Below, piece by piece: positions 34,118-42,718 of a stretch of DNA of 64,000 nt (its first letter is position 1; each line of letters begins with the position of its first letter). The DNA lies in the NCBI GenBank assembly GCA_001829005.1, contig MIAG01000004.1, forward strand, positions 62,001 through 126,000, written 5' to 3'. The DNA is from Sphingobacteriia bacterium RIFOXYC2_FULL_35_18. Its GTDB lineage: Bacteria; Bacteroidota; Bacteroidia; Chitinophagales; Chitinophagaceae. The translations under genes were made by a program, and so were the position numbers. Below the pieces are notes generated by a model. The model did not search any database. It was not told the origin of the DNA and was given only the letters and a program-made list of their open reading frames with translations.

Positions 34118-35956
34118 TTACGCAATATTCTGCAAGCTCCCTCCCTTGGCAAAAATTCGATCTATTCGTTTTTCAACAGAGGGGTCTTTCTCAACGGGCG
34201 GTGCATGATGGGGTTTAATTCTAGCATCAATGACCAAGGGTCCTTCACAACCCCAATGTTTGTTCACAAAACTTTCTTTAATACCATGCATATCATGCGA
34301 TGGATTGCAACGGGTATAAGTGACCCATAAATAATTTCGCATATTAGCAGCAACAAAGGCTGAGTCATCGCAAACTACCAGTATAGCCACTCCTTTTAAC
34401 TGTTCAACCGAATCATATAATTGGTAGTTAAGCATTTTCATTTCTTCCTTTACCGTTTCATAGTTTGTAAAAGGCTTGGTCTTTATTGCAACCACACCTG
34501 GCATGACAACTTTAGCTTGCTCAAATGAAGTTAAATCGTTTAATACTTTAGGAACTTCTGTGGCGAGTGTTCGAATAGGTTCTCCGTAAGCAGCCAATAC
34601 CACTTTACTACCTGTATTTAAACCTGTTCCTGAATAATCGAGTGTATCAATAGTGGTGTTGGTATAAAAATGAATATCCCTTTGCAAATTGATTCTTTCT
34701 AAAATGTATTTCATGAAATCGAACACGTGGTGTGCCCTTAATTGATTGGTATCATCTGCTGCAATAAATAAAAACTTAGCCAAACTTAATTGACCAGTTC
34801 CCAACACATGATTGGCAATAGTTAAAAGTTCTGCGGGTTGCTTGGTGGGTGTATAGGGAGTATAGCGCTCGCTTCCCACAGCTAATAACAAAGGGTGAAC
34901 ACCCGCTGCATCCACAGCATGTACTTCTTTTAATCCAGGCACTTCTTGCGGAATAGCAGCACCAGTAATTTCATGAATCAATTCTCCAAAACTGGTGTCT
35001 TCTTGTGGAGGTCTTCCCACTACTGTAAAAGACCAGATTGCATCTTTTTTAGCATATACTTTGTGCACTTTCATCAATGGGAAATCGTGCTTCAAACTAT
35101 AATATCCTAAGTGATCGCCAAATGGTCCTTCTGGCTTGTTCTCTCCAGGATAAACTTCTCCAGTAATAACAAAATCGGCATCGGTGCTGATACAATAACC
35201 ATCATCATAAGTGTACCTGAATCTTCTTCCACCTAATACACCAGCAAAAGTCATTTCACTAATTCCTTCAGGCAATGGCATTACAGCCGATAAAGTATGT
35301 GATGGCGGACCTCCTACAAAGCAGCTCACTTTTAACGGCTGCCCTTTTGCATTGGCCTTGGTTTGATGTACCCCAATGCCTCTATGCAATTGATAATGTA
35401 AGCCTATTTCTTTATCCTTTATATAATCATTCCCATTCAGCTGTATTCGATACATGCCAAGGTTAGATTTCATTATACCTGGCTGGTCAATATCTTCTGT
35501 GTAAACTTGAGGTAAAGTCACAAATGCGCCCCCATCCATAGGCCAGTGTTGAATCAACGGCAGGTCACTGATCTTGATTTCTTCATACATCACTGGCTTA
35601 GACCATGGATTTTTTAATGGCAATGCTTTTAAAGCAGCCAAAGCAGCAGATGCATTTTGCAATGGAGATTTAATGGCTTTGATGGGATCATTCTTTAATT
35701 CAATCAATTGTTGAACCGAAGCAATCGTATCCCTAAAAATGAACTTAGACCTTTCTAGGGTGCCGAAAATATTGGATGCTGCTCTGAATTTGCTTCCTTT
35801 CACATTCTCAAATAATAAAGCCGGTCCCTTGGCTTCATATACCCTTAAATGGATTGCGGCCATTTCTAAAAAAGGATCAACTTCTTCTTTAATTCTAATT
35901 AATTGACCATTTTTTTCCAGATCAATTAAACAGGCTTCGAGTGATGGATAGTTCAT
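34118..35956 (-). CDS. UbiD-family decarboxylase (menaquinone-type)
   Basis: The 612-residue protein begins YPSLEACLIDLEKNGQLIRI and has UbiD landmarks ALLFENVKG, the prenyl-FMN site region GVLGGRRFRYTYDDGY, KPEGPFGDHLGYYSLKHDFP (GPFGDxxGYY with the catalytic Glu in the EGPFG segment), GRPPQEDTSFGELIHE and HHVFDFMKYI. UbiD enzymes decarboxylate aromatic or conjugated acids with prenylated FMN. The length and C-terminal region match the long Bacteroidota menaquinone-associated type. No ubiX is in the window. A promoter is divergent from pdxJ. Confidence 0.88.
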   Translation of the reverse strand: MNYPSLEACLIDLEKNGQLIRIKEEVDPFLEMAAIHLRVYEAKGPALLFENVKGSKFRAASNIFGTLERSKFIFRDTIASVQQLIELKNDPIKAIKSPLQNASAALAALKALPLKNPWSKPVMYEEIKISDLPLIQHWPMDGGAFVTLPQVYTEDIDQPGIMKSNLGMYRIQLNGNDYIKDKEIGLHYQLHRGIGVHQTKANAKGQPLKVSCFVGGPPSHTLSAVMPLPEGISEMTFAGVLGGRRFRYTYDDGYCISTDADFVITGEVYPGENKPEGPFGDHLGYYSLKHDFPLMKVHKVYAKKDAIWSFTVVGRPPQEDTSFGELIHEITGAAIPQEVPGLKEVHAVDAAGVHPLLLAVGSERYTPYTPTKQPAELLTIANHVLGTGQLSLAKFLFIAADDTNQLRAHHVFDFMKYILERINLQRDIHFYTNTTIDTLDYSGTGLNTGSKVVLAAYGEPIRTLATEVPKVLNDLTSFEQAKVVMPGVVAIKTKPFTNYETVKEEMKMLNYQLYDSVEQLKGVAILVVCDDSAFVAANMRNYLWVTYTRCNPSHDMHGIKESFVNKHWGCEGPLVIDARIKPHHAPPVEKDPSVEKRIDRIFAKGGSLQNIA

Positions 35957-35966
35957 ATTATACTAA

Positions 35967-35997
35967 CAAAGCTAAACAGCAAAAGTTGATATGCGAA
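35967..35997 (-). promoter_or_regulatory. Promoter of the UbiD-family gene
   Basis: TTCG (35997-35994), 19 bp, TAGCTTTG (35974-35967) on the minus strand. The -7 box is fully consensus and the -33 differs by one base. The box ends 10 nt before the ATG, so the leader is about 6 nt. It overlaps the divergent pdxJ promoter region. Confidence 0.65.
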
Positions 35998-36014
35998 TAG
36001 TTTAAGTAAATTTG
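35986..36014 (+). promoter_or_regulatory. Promoter of pdxJ-purE, -7 box 4 nt before the ATG
   Basis: TTG (35986-35988), 18 bp, TAAATTTG (36007-36014), then TGCC and the ATG at 36019. The predicted transcript is leaderless. Confidence 0.6.
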
Positions 36015-36018
36015 TGCC

Positions 36019-36741
36019 ATGACAAAGCTCAGTGTCAATATCAATAAATTAGCAACACTCCGAAACAGTAGAGGAGGCAATAATCCCAACCTGGTAAAAT
36101 CTGCTTTAGATATAGAGCAATTTGGTGCCGATGGAATCACGGTTCACCCCAGACCAGACGAGCGTCATATTCGTTATGCCGATGTGTACGATTTGAAAAA
36201 AGTATTGAATACTGAATTCAATATTGAAGGGAATCCTACAGAACAAAAATTTGTAGACTTAGTGTTGGCTTCAAAGCCAGCCCAAGTTACATTGGTACCA
36301 GATGCATTAGGACAATTAACGAGTAACCATGGGTGGAATACCATTGAACACCAAGCATATTTAAAAACCATCATTGCTGTTTTTAAAAATGCTGGTATTC
36401 GGGTTTCTATTTTTGTAGACGCAGATGTTTCAATGGTAGAAGCCGCAGCAACAACCGGCACAGATCGAATTGAATTGTACACAGAATCTTATGCAGTTGA
36501 GTTTGCCAATGGTCAAAAAGAAAAAGCGATTGCTCCATTTAAAGAAGCCGCAGAAGCAGCCAAATCATTGGGTTTAGGATTGAATGCAGGTCATGATTTA
36601 GATAGGTTTAATTTGGGTTATTTTAGTAAAGAAATTCCTTGGCTAAACGAAGTGAGTATTGGGCATGCATTAATATGTGATGCCATTTATTTAGGATTAG
36701 AAAACACCGTACAATTATATAAAAGACAATTAACGCATTAA
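36019..36741 (+). CDS. pdxJ: Pyridoxine 5'-phosphate synthase
   Basis: The 240-residue TIM-barrel enzyme shows [33 protein letters not shown] (active-site His and Arg), [30 protein letters not shown], and [16 protein letters not shown]. It condenses 1-deoxyxylulose-5-phosphate with 3-amino-2-oxopropyl phosphate to give pyridoxine 5'-phosphate (vitamin B6). It is the first gene of a two-gene operon with purE, 10 bp apart. Confidence 0.97.
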   Translation: MTKLSVNINKLATLRNSRGGNNPNLVKSALDIEQFGADGITVHPRPDERHIRYADVYDLKKVLNTEFNIEGNPTEQKFVDLVLASKPAQVTLVPDALGQLTSNHGWNTIEHQAYLKTIIAVFKNAGIRVSIFVDADVSMVEAAATTGTDRIELYTESYAVEFANGQKEKAIAPFKEAAEAAKSLGLGLNAGHDLDRFNLGYFSKEIPWLNEVSIGHALICDAIYLGLENTVQLYKRQLTH

Positions 36742-36751
36742 TTACCACAAT

Positions 36752-37270
36752 ATGAATAATCAACCTCAGGTAGGCATCATCATGGGAAGCGATAGCGATT
36801 TAAAAGTGATGGAAGCTGCAGCATTGGTTTTGCAAGAAATGGGAATTTCTTTTGAGCTAACTGTTGTGTCTGCACATAGAACGCCGCAAAGAATGATCAA
36901 CTATGCATCTTCAGCTGCACATAGAGGATTAAAAGTGATTATTGCTGGTGCTGGTGGAGCTGCACATTTACCTGGCATGGTTGCTTCAGTAACTACATTG
37001 CCCGTAATTGGTGTTCCTATTAAATCTTCTAATTCAATTGACGGATGGGATTCAGTTTTGTCCATTTTACAAATGCCTAATGGTGTTCCAGTTGCAACAG
37101 TGGCACTAAATGCAGCAAAAAATGCGGGGCTCTTGGCAGCACAAATTATTGGTGCTTTTGATGCAAGCATTGCAACTAAAATGGCCAACTATAAAACAGA
37201 TATGAAACATGCGGTTGAAGAAAAAGCTGCAGGCATGAAGTCTAAGTGGCCGAATCAATTTGATCAGTAA
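36752..37270 (+). CDS. purE: N5-carboxyaminoimidazole ribonucleotide mutase
   Basis: The 172-residue protein has [28 protein letters not shown] (catalytic His), [17 protein letters not shown] and [19 protein letters not shown], all diagnostic for class I PurE. It converts N5-CAIR to CAIR in purine synthesis, which normally pairs with PurK; purK is not in the window. The gene follows pdxJ and ends just before a 21-bp tandem repeat array and a terminator. Confidence 0.97.
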   Translation: MNNQPQVGIIMGSDSDLKVMEAAALVLQEMGISFELTVVSAHRTPQRMINYASSAAHRGLKVIIAGAGGAAHLPGMVASVTTLPVIGVPIKSSNSIDGWDSVLSILQMPNGVPVATVALNAAKNAGLLAAQIIGAFDASIATKMANYKTDMKHAVEEKAAGMKSKWPNQFDQ

Positions 37271-37283
37271 ATTTTTGTTGAAT

Positions 37284-37383
37284 TACCGGAACGGATTAGA
37301 AAAATAACGGAACGGATTAGAAAAATACCGGAACGGATTAGAAAAATACCGGAGCGGATTAGAAAAATACCGGAACGGATTAG
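37284..37383. repeat. 21-bp tandem repeat array after purE
   Basis: Four full copies and one partial copy of TACCGGAACGGATTAGAAAAA lie head to tail: 37284-37304, 37305-37325 (TAACGG variant), 37326-37346, 37347-37367 (GGAGCGG variant) and 37368-37383. It starts 14 bp after the purE stop. There are no spacers, so this is not a CRISPR. A short palindrome GCTCGCTTCGCTCGC adjoins the last copy. Confidence 0.92.
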
Positions 37384-37423
37384 CTCGCTTCGCTCGCTGA
37401 TTACCGAATAGTGGGTCTTACCC

Positions 37424-37460
37424 AAAGCCTCCTCATCGCCTTCGGCGATGAAGGCTTTTT
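37424..37460 (+). terminator. Intrinsic terminator of pdxJ-purE
   Basis: AAGCCT...AGGCTT encloses TCATCGCC-TTC-GGCGATGA, a long near-continuous stem, followed by TTTTTT. It lies 150 bp after purE, beyond the 21-bp repeats. Confidence 0.85.
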
Positions 37461-37508
37461 TATTTGTTCACTTCCGAAAGCAAGCTTTCGTCGCTCACAA
37501 ATAAAAAA
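37456..37508. repeat. Inverted repeat / cruciform between opposing terminators
   Basis: A perfect 12-bp inverted repeat (TTTTTTATTTGT 37456-37467; ACAAATAAAAAA 37497-37508) encloses a 7-bp inner palindrome (CGAAAGC / GCTTTCG). The outer arms contain the T-runs of the two flanking terminators, which explains part of the symmetry. Confidence 0.6.
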
Positions 37509-37535
37509 GCCTCTCTAAATTCTCAGAGAGGCTTT
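37502..37535 (-). terminator. Intrinsic terminator after tRNA-Leu
   Basis: AAGCCTCTCT and AGAGAGGCTT form a perfect 10-bp stem with an 8-nt loop, followed by TTTTTTATT on the minus strand, directly after the tRNA-Leu 3' end. Confidence 0.88.
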
Positions 37536-37536
37536 G

Positions 37537-37622
37537 TGCCCCGGAACGGAGTTGAACCGTTACTCGCGTTGCGGCGAACAGGATTTTAAGTCCTGCGTGT
37601 CTACCAATTCCACCACCGGGGC
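37537..37622 (-). tRNA. tRNA-Leu (anticodon UAA)
   Basis: The 86-nt cloverleaf reads GCCCCGGTGGTGG at the 5' end and pairs with CCGGGGC plus discriminator A at the 3' end. The anticodon stem CAGGA/TCCTG encloses loop CTTAAAA with anticodon TAA. The long variable arm (GTTCGCCGCAACGCGAGTAAC region) is typical of class II tRNA-Leu. CCA is not encoded. It is transcribed after tRNA-Gly with a hairpin between them. Confidence 0.96.
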
Positions 37623-37629
37623 TGCCATG

Positions 37630-37664
37630 AAAAAATCCCGACCCAATAAGAGCGGGATTTTTTT
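37630..37664 (-). terminator. Hairpin between tRNA-Gly and tRNA-Leu
   Basis: AATCCCG and CGGGATT form a 7-bp stem with a 12-nt loop, followed by T-runs on both strands. It can end the tRNA-Gly transcript or be a processing signal if both tRNAs share one precursor; no separate promoter for tRNA-Leu is evident. Confidence 0.65.
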
Positions 37665-37666
37665 GG

Positions 37667-37739
<73 letters not shown>

Positions 37740-37765
37740 GGTTTGTAAGAACTAAATTGGGAGTG

Positions 37766-37795
37766 CAAAAATAGCAATCTCTAGTTCATAACAAA
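37766..37795 (-). promoter_or_regulatory. Promoter of the tRNA-Gly/tRNA-Leu unit
   Basis: TTTG (37795-37792), 18 bp, TATTTTTG (37773-37766) on the minus strand. Both elements match the Bacteroidota consensus. The predicted start is about 22 nt before the mature tRNA-Gly. The 12-mer TGCAAAAATAGC at the box is shared with the tRNA-Cys promoter. Confidence 0.75.
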
Positions 37796-37807
37796 ATTTT
37801 TTTTGGA

Positions 37808-38011
37808 CTATTTATACTCAGGCTTGTATTTAGAGCTACTTTGTACTTCTACTTTAGGTTTTCCCTTGTAGCGCTGGTTGTACATACGGTAGCAACCGCC
37901 TAATACAAATGCAAGAATGCAAAATACTTGTAGGTAAAATAAGAATCTAGATGAATTCACCCAGTTTGTCTTAATGTCTTTTTCTTTGTGTTCTATTATT
38001 TCCTGTGACAT
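37808..38011 (-). CDS. Small single-pass membrane protein, unknown function
   Basis: The 67-residue protein has a charged N-terminus (IEHKEKDIKTNW), one membrane helix (about 22-43, FLFYLQVFCILAFVLGGCYRM) and a basic tail (KGKPKVEVQSSSKYKPEYK). A TATTTTTG box lies 17 nt before the ATG. No family is recognised. It sits between the glycosyltransferase gene and the tRNA promoter, all on the minus strand. Confidence 0.6.
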   Translation of the reverse strand: MSQEIIEHKEKDIKTNWVNSSRFLFYLQVFCILAFVLGGCYRMYNQRYKGKPKVEVQSSSKYKPEYK

Positions 38012-38055
38012 AGTAGATTATTGCATTGCAAAAATAGGGTAAGCAACTAAAATTA

Positions 38056-39078
38056 TCATCCCTTTGTGGATATAATTTCTAGAAAACGTTTTTTATTCCG
38101 AATAAAATAGTTCCAAACCACCGATCCCCCAAACACTCCATTCAATTCAAGCATGGGGATACTTACTTTGGGGGCACTCCAATAACGAGTTAAAAACCAC
38201 CAGCTAAAAGCCATATGTGCTTTCATTATAGCGGTAAAAAAATAAATATCGCCTGTTAATAACCCTTTCCAAGCAGAGATTGCATCTAAGAAAAACCGAA
38301 AAGGTAATTTCCAAACCAATTCAGTAAATGGCAAATTTTTGGCCAACATGATCAAGTTGTTCCTAAAATTCAAAAAAACTTTTCTTCCCCCTCTTGGTAA
38401 TGTTCCCCCTCCTACATGAAATACTTCCGATGAAGGACAAGCCATTATTTTATATCCAGCTAGTTGCATTCTCCAACACAAATCAATTTCCTCTTGGTGC
38501 GCAAAAAAATAAGGATCAAACCCTTTCATTTCGTGGAAAACAGAAGCTCGTACAAACATAGCTGCACCCGAAGCCCAAAATATATTTTCACTTTGATTGA
38601 ACTGCTCCTCATCTGTTTCGCATACATCAAAAACCCTGCCCCTAGAAAAAGGATAACCTAAATAATCAATCCATCCTCCTGCCGCTCCAGCATATTCAAA
38701 TAAACTGGGTTCATGAAAAGAACGCATTTTAGGTTGAGCTGCAGCAATTGTTTTGTCCTTCTCCATTAAATCAATCACTGGATTAATCCAATCATTGCTA
38801 ACCTGAACATCCGAATTAAGCAACACATAATAGTCTGCTTCTACCCTTTGTAAAGCCCAATTATATCCACCAGCAAATCCTTCATTGGTATGATGATCTA
38901 GAATTTGAATATGCGGATAGGTGTCAGTTACAAATGAGATTGAATTGTCTGTAGACCCATTGTCTGCAACAATAATTTTTAAATTAAGGTAATTACTTGC
39001 CATTACCGAGGGCAAAAATTGCTCAAGGTGTTTTTTACCATTATAATTTAATATTACTACTGCAACAGATGGGGTCAA
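38056..39078 (-). CDS. GT2-family glycosyltransferase (rhamnosyltransferase-like)
   Basis: The 340-residue protein shows the GT-A core: VAVVILNYNGKKHLEQFLPSV, VADNGSTDNSI, LLNSDVQVSNDW (metal/nucleotide DxD-type site), WASGAAMFVRASVF and HQEEIDLCWRMQLAGYK (catalytic ED segment). It probably transfers a sugar to a cell-surface glycan in the cytoplasm. The start appears to be TTG at 39078: translation from there gives the typical N-terminus, and no in-frame ATG or GTG lies nearby upstream, while the next ATG would cut into the Rossmann fold. Confidence 0.9.
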   Translation of the reverse strand: MTPSVAVVILNYNGKKHLEQFLPSVMASNYLNLKIIVADNGSTDNSISFVTDTYPHIQILDHHTNEGFAGGYNWALQRVEADYYVLLNSDVQVSNDWINPVIDLMEKDKTIAAAQPKMRSFHEPSLFEYAGAAGGWIDYLGYPFSRGRVFDVCETDEEQFNQSENIFWASGAAMFVRASVFHEMKGFDPYFFAHQEEIDLCWRMQLAGYKIMACPSSEVFHVGGGTLPRGGRKVFLNFRNNLIMLAKNLPFTELVWKLPFRFFLDAISAWKGLLTGDIYFFTAIMKAHMAFSWWFLTRYWSAPKVSIPMLELNGVFGGSVVWNYFIRNKKRFLEIISTKG

Positions 39079-39112
39079 AATCAGTATTTTGGCGAAAGTA
39101 CAATCAAAATGG

Positions 39113-40249
39113 TTAACTATTCAGTCCCCAATTAATTAATGCCCTCACTTCTCTCGGAACAGTTTGTACCCGTTCTTTAGAAGCTTTATGCGCTAATCTT
39201 ACTATGACAATTTTCTTAGAAGGAATTACAATAATGTACTGGCCCAATATTCCTCTTGCATAAAAAATTTCGGAATGCTGTGGATCAAGCCACCATTGAA
39301 ATCCATAATAATTACAGGCTAGTCCTTTTTCATCTTTGATCTTACAAGCGGTGATAGATTGCTTCCAATAGGTACTGTCTATTACTGGCACCCCATTTAT
39401 TTTTCCAGAATCGAGCATGAACTTACCAATTCGTGCAAAGTCTCTGGCATTGGTATTAAAACAGCAAAATGCTTTGGTATTTCCATTAGAACCATCTGTA
39501 CTCCACAATGCATCATGTGTTGCTCCAAGAGGCTGCCATAATTTTTCTGCAGCATATTCACTCAATTTTTTACCAGTTACTTTCTCTAAAATAAGGCCTA
39601 ATAGTTGTGTATCTCCACTTTTATATTTGTGTAAAGTACCAGGCTGATTAATCATTTTCAATGCTGTTGCAGTCTTATTTAAATCTGCACCATAATAGGC
39701 TTCAGCAGTTACAGCCAAAGGATTCCAATAACTTTCATTCCAATCGGTACCACTACTCATTGTTAGTAGATCTTTGATTTTAACAGCTGCTTTATCCCCC
39801 ACTGCAAATGCAGGAATAAAATCCCCAACCGATTGTTCTATAGATTGAATTTTACCTTCCTTAATAGCTGCCCCAATTAAAATGCTCGTAATGCTTTTTG
39901 CAACAGAAAAGGAACCCGACAATGAACTGTCACTATAGCCATCCCAATATTTTTCAAATAAAATCGAATCGTTTTTAATCATTAATACCCCCACTGTTCT
40001 CAAGTCTTCTAATAAATTATTCAAGCTATCTGGGTAAGCTTGTTTATTGTATTCACTAGCCAAGGGCCATGTTTTTACCTCTTTGGCTTTGGCCACTGTA
40101 TTGTTTTCAAAAATGGTATAATCGTCAATGGCTGAAAAATTATAATAGGCAGCCTTGAATAAATAGGTCTTATCAAATAAAACTGCGTAAGCCGACAATG
40201 CCCCAAGTATGATTACCAAGAAAATAAATATCAATTTTATCAATCTCAT
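39113..40249 (-). CDS. Serine hydrolase, class C beta-lactamase fold
   Basis: From ATG 40249 the protein has 378 residues; a TTG three codons upstream is not needed. The N-terminal hydrophobic helix (4-23) is a signal or anchor. The beta-lactamase-related SxxK motif is SVAKSITSILIG, the second motif is YKSGDTQLLG (in place of YxN), and LARDFARIGKFMLD-like text (ARDFARIGKFMLDSG) follows. Such EstB/PBP-related enzymes are esterases or peptidases acting outside the cytoplasm. The third motif is not clear by eye. Substrate unknown. Confidence 0.85.
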   Translation of the reverse strand: MRLIKLIFIFLVIILGALSAYAVLFDKTYLFKAAYYNFSAIDDYTIFENNTVAKAKEVKTWPLASEYNKQAYPDSLNNLLEDLRTVGVLMIKNDSILFEKYWDGYSDSSLSGSFSVAKSITSILIGAAIKEGKIQSIEQSVGDFIPAFAVGDKAAVKIKDLLTMSSGTDWNESYWNPLAVTAEAYYGADLNKTATALKMINQPGTLHKYKSGDTQLLGLILEKVTGKKLSEYAAEKLWQPLGATHDALWSTDGSNGNTKAFCCFNTNARDFARIGKFMLDSGKINGVPVIDSTYWKQSITACKIKDEKGLACNYYGFQWWLDPQHSEIFYARGILGQYIIVIPSKKIVIVRLAHKASKERVQTVPREVRALINWGLNS

Positions 40250-40460
40250 ATTGTACAATTTGAGATTGAATATAATTAATTATCTTGCATCTATGCTAAA
40301 CATGCATTTTCTACACTTCAACTTAGATTTTCTAGACCATCCTGCGGGTACTAGATAAATAACCCTGTCCATTTTGTTGTTGTATAAACAGTTGCATGCT
40401 CATTGTTTTATGACCATAGCACACTGAACAACTTATTCTTTTATTCATAAATTTTTATCA

Positions 40461-41693
40461 ATGGAAACTGCGTTACTGTCGCCAGTTACTGCTGCATACT
40501 TGCAACTAGAAGATCAATATGGTGCACATAATTATCATCCCCTACCTGTGGTTCTAGAAAAAGGAGAAGGCGTTTTTTTATGGGATGTTGAAGGAAAACG
40601 ATACTATGATTTTTTAAGTGGCTATTCAGCGGTAAACCAAGGCCACTGCCATCCTCGTATTATTGAGAGTTTGGTTAATCAAGCAAAAAAACTCACCCTC
40701 ACTTCTCGTGCATTTCATAATAACTTATTAGGCCAATACGAGCAGTTTATTGCAACCTATTTTGGTTACGATAAAGTGTTGCCCATGAATACGGGTGTAG
40801 AAGGTGGAGAAACTGCCATCAAACTAGCTCGCAGATGGGCTTATACTAAAAAAGGTGTTGAAGAAAATAAAGCCAAAATCATTTTTGCTGAAGGTAATTT
40901 TTGGGGAAGAACACTAGCTGCTATTTCTTCGTCAACCGACCCTAGTAGTTACCACCAATTTGGTCCATTCATGCCAGGTTTTGAATTGGTTCCATACAAC
41001 GATTTAATTACACTAGAAAAAGCATTGCAAGATCCTAATGTGGCAGCATTTATGGTAGAGCCTATTCAAGGAGAAGCAGGAGTAGTTATTCCAGACGAAG
41101 GATACCTCACTAAAGTTCGAGCATTATGCACCCAATACAATGTATTATTTATTGCGGATGAAATTCAAACAGGATTAGCAAGAACTGGTAAAATGCTTGC
41201 ATGCGACCATGAAGGCGTTAGACCAGATATCTTAATTCTTGGGAAAGCCCTAAGTGGCGGGGTTTTACCTGTATCAGCAGTACTTGCAGACGACTTTATC
41301 ATGATGAATATTAAGCCAGGAGAACATGGTTCAACTTATGGCGGAAACCCGTTGGCTTGTTCAGTTGCTATGAGTGCATTAACTGTAATCAAAGAAGAAA
41401 AGTTGGTAGAGAATGCAGAAGCAATGGGCCAACTATTACGCAATGAATTGAGTAAGCTCAACTCACCATATATCAAAACCATCAGGGGAAAAGGATTATT
41501 AAACGCAATCGTAATTAATCATCCCAATCCAGAAGCAGCTTGGGACCTTTGTTTAATTTTAAAAGACAAAGGTTTATTAGCAAAACCAACGCATGGAGAT
41601 AAAATTCGTTTTGCCCCTCCTTTGGTGATTAATCAAGAACAGATTTTAGAATGCGTCGCTATTATTGCTGCTTCTTTGAAAGATCTATCTTAG
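40461..41693 (+). CDS. rocD: Ornithine--oxo-acid transaminase
   Basis: The 410-residue class III aminotransferase has [35 protein letters not shown] (PLP phosphate site), [32 protein letters not shown] (PLP Asp) and [18 protein letters not shown] with the Schiff-base Lys. These match ornithine delta-aminotransferase rather than acetylornithine or GABA enzymes. It makes glutamate semialdehyde from ornithine, linking arginine and proline metabolism. The 200 bp upstream hold no clear promoter consensus. Its 3' end overlaps the convergent membrane-protein gene by 32 bp. Confidence 0.95.
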   Translation: METALLSPVTAAYLQLEDQYGAHNYHPLPVVLEKGEGVFLWDVEGKRYYDFLSGYSAVNQGHCHPRIIESLVNQAKKLTLTSRAFHNNLLGQYEQFIATYFGYDKVLPMNTGVEGGETAIKLARRWAYTKKGVEENKAKIIFAEGNFWGRTLAAISSSTDPSSYHQFGPFMPGFELVPYNDLITLEKALQDPNVAAFMVEPIQGEAGVVIPDEGYLTKVRALCTQYNVLFIADEIQTGLARTGKMLACDHEGVRPDILILGKALSGGVLPVSAVLADDFIMMNIKPGEHGSTYGGNPLACSVAMSALTVIKEEKLVENAEAMGQLLRNELSKLNSPYIKTIRGKGLLNAIVINHPNPEAAWDLCLILKDKGLLAKPTHGDKIRFAPPLVINQEQILECVAIIAASLKDLS

Positions 41694-42057
41694 GTAAGAA
41701 AGACATGACCATCGTAATAGCCGAGAAAGCAAGTAGGAGAAATAATCCTATTTGTTTTTTCGGACATTCACCTGCAGAACAAGTAGTAAGAAGTAAATAA
41801 TTTCTTACTGCCCATGCAAAAACCATGGCAGTCAAAAAAACATTTACCCTTTTAGCCCAAATTTTGGGAATCAAAAATAGAAGGGCGGCTATACTCCCCA
41901 TATAAACAATAAACATTCCTGGCCTTCCAAATCGAGTTCCTTCTGCTTTAAAACCAGTGATGGTTAAACTTTTACTTTCAATGTAAACCAACGGCATAAA
42001 ACATACCAAAATGGCCAATATAACAGCTATAAATCCAATGGTTTGAGAATATTTCAT
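41662..42057 (-). CDS. Small polytopic membrane protein, unknown function
   Basis: The 131-residue protein has four hydrophobic segments (about 5-25, 48-65, 72-90 and 104-122). A loop with [13 protein letters not shown] holds two cysteines near 92-97. I recognise no family. A possible TAACTTTG box lies at 42074-42081, but spacing to a TTG element is only 17. The gene ends inside the convergent rocD. Confidence 0.65.
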   Translation of the reverse strand: MKYSQTIGFIAVILAILVCFMPLVYIESKSLTITGFKAEGTRFGRPGMFIVYMGSIAALLFLIPKIWAKRVNVFLTAMVFAWAVRNYLLLTTCSAGECPKKQIGLFLLLAFSAITMVMSFLPKIDLSKKQQ

Positions 42058-42083
42058 TTTTTCAATTGTACTGCAAAGTTAAC

Positions 42084-42716
42084 TTAAAAGTCTTTCAGCA
42101 ATTTAATCTCATTTCTGTACAATAAGATGCGACCATCATTCTCTAATTGCTTTAACAATCTCGAAATAACCACTCTAGATGTAGCCAATTCATCGGCAAT
42201 TAAATAATGGGAGGCTTTGATAACACTGGAACCTGTCACTTGCTTTTTATCGCGCAAATAAGCAATCAAGCGCTCATCTAATTTGTGAAACGCAATTGAT
42301 TCAATATTCTTCAGCAATTCTAAGAACCGTTCATTAAAACTGCGCATGATATAATTTTTCCAGCTTGGATATTTACACAACCACTCTTCTAACTTAATAT
42401 GAGGAATGGCCAGCAACTCAACGTCTTCCTCAGCAATGGCTTTTACCTCGCTTTTTTTTGCTTCTACACAGCAACTGTAGGCCATGGAACAGCTTTCATT
42501 ACTAGACAAATAGTACAACAATAGTTCTTTGCCATTTTCATCTTTTCGCAAAACTTTGATAGTACCTTTTAAAATCAATGGCATATATCGGATATACTTT
42601 CCGTAATCCATGATTAAATCCCCCTCCTTAAACTGCCTTACTTCACCAAACTGGTACATTTCTGTAACCAAAGCTGGTTCAAATATGGCATCAAATGGCG
42701 TGACATTTTTATTCAT
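42084..42716 (-). CDS. Crp/Fnr regulator with a cysteine cluster, likely master of the sulfur island
   Basis: The 210-residue protein has a beta-roll sensor domain (about 20-115), dimer helix (115-145) and winged helix-turn-helix (165-195). The sensor contains Cys76, Cys82 and Cys83 in ESCSMAYSCC, a CxxxxxCC motif well placed for persulfide, disulfide or metal sensing. The recognition helix is ATSRVVISRLLKQL: the Glu that reads TGA in FNR/Crp is Val182, while Ser185-Arg186 remain. A binding site unlike the FNR box is therefore expected, in line with GTAAC-N4-GTTAC sites in this region. It is the last gene of the soxB-like operon, 2 bp after the porin gene. Confidence 0.88.
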   Translation of the reverse strand: MNKNVTPFDAIFEPALVTEMYQFGEVRQFKEGDLIMDYGKYIRYMPLILKGTIKVLRKDENGKELLLYYLSSNESCSMAYSCCVEAKKSEVKAIAEEDVELLAIPHIKLEEWLCKYPSWKNYIMRSFNERFLELLKNIESIAFHKLDERLIAYLRDKKQVTGSSVIKASHYLIADELATSRVVISRLLKQLENDGRILLYRNEIKLLKDF

Positions 42717-42718
42717 CC

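Noticed and set aside
37284..37383. CRISPR array
   Set aside because: The 21-bp units are directly adjacent without spacers, and no cas gene is in the window.
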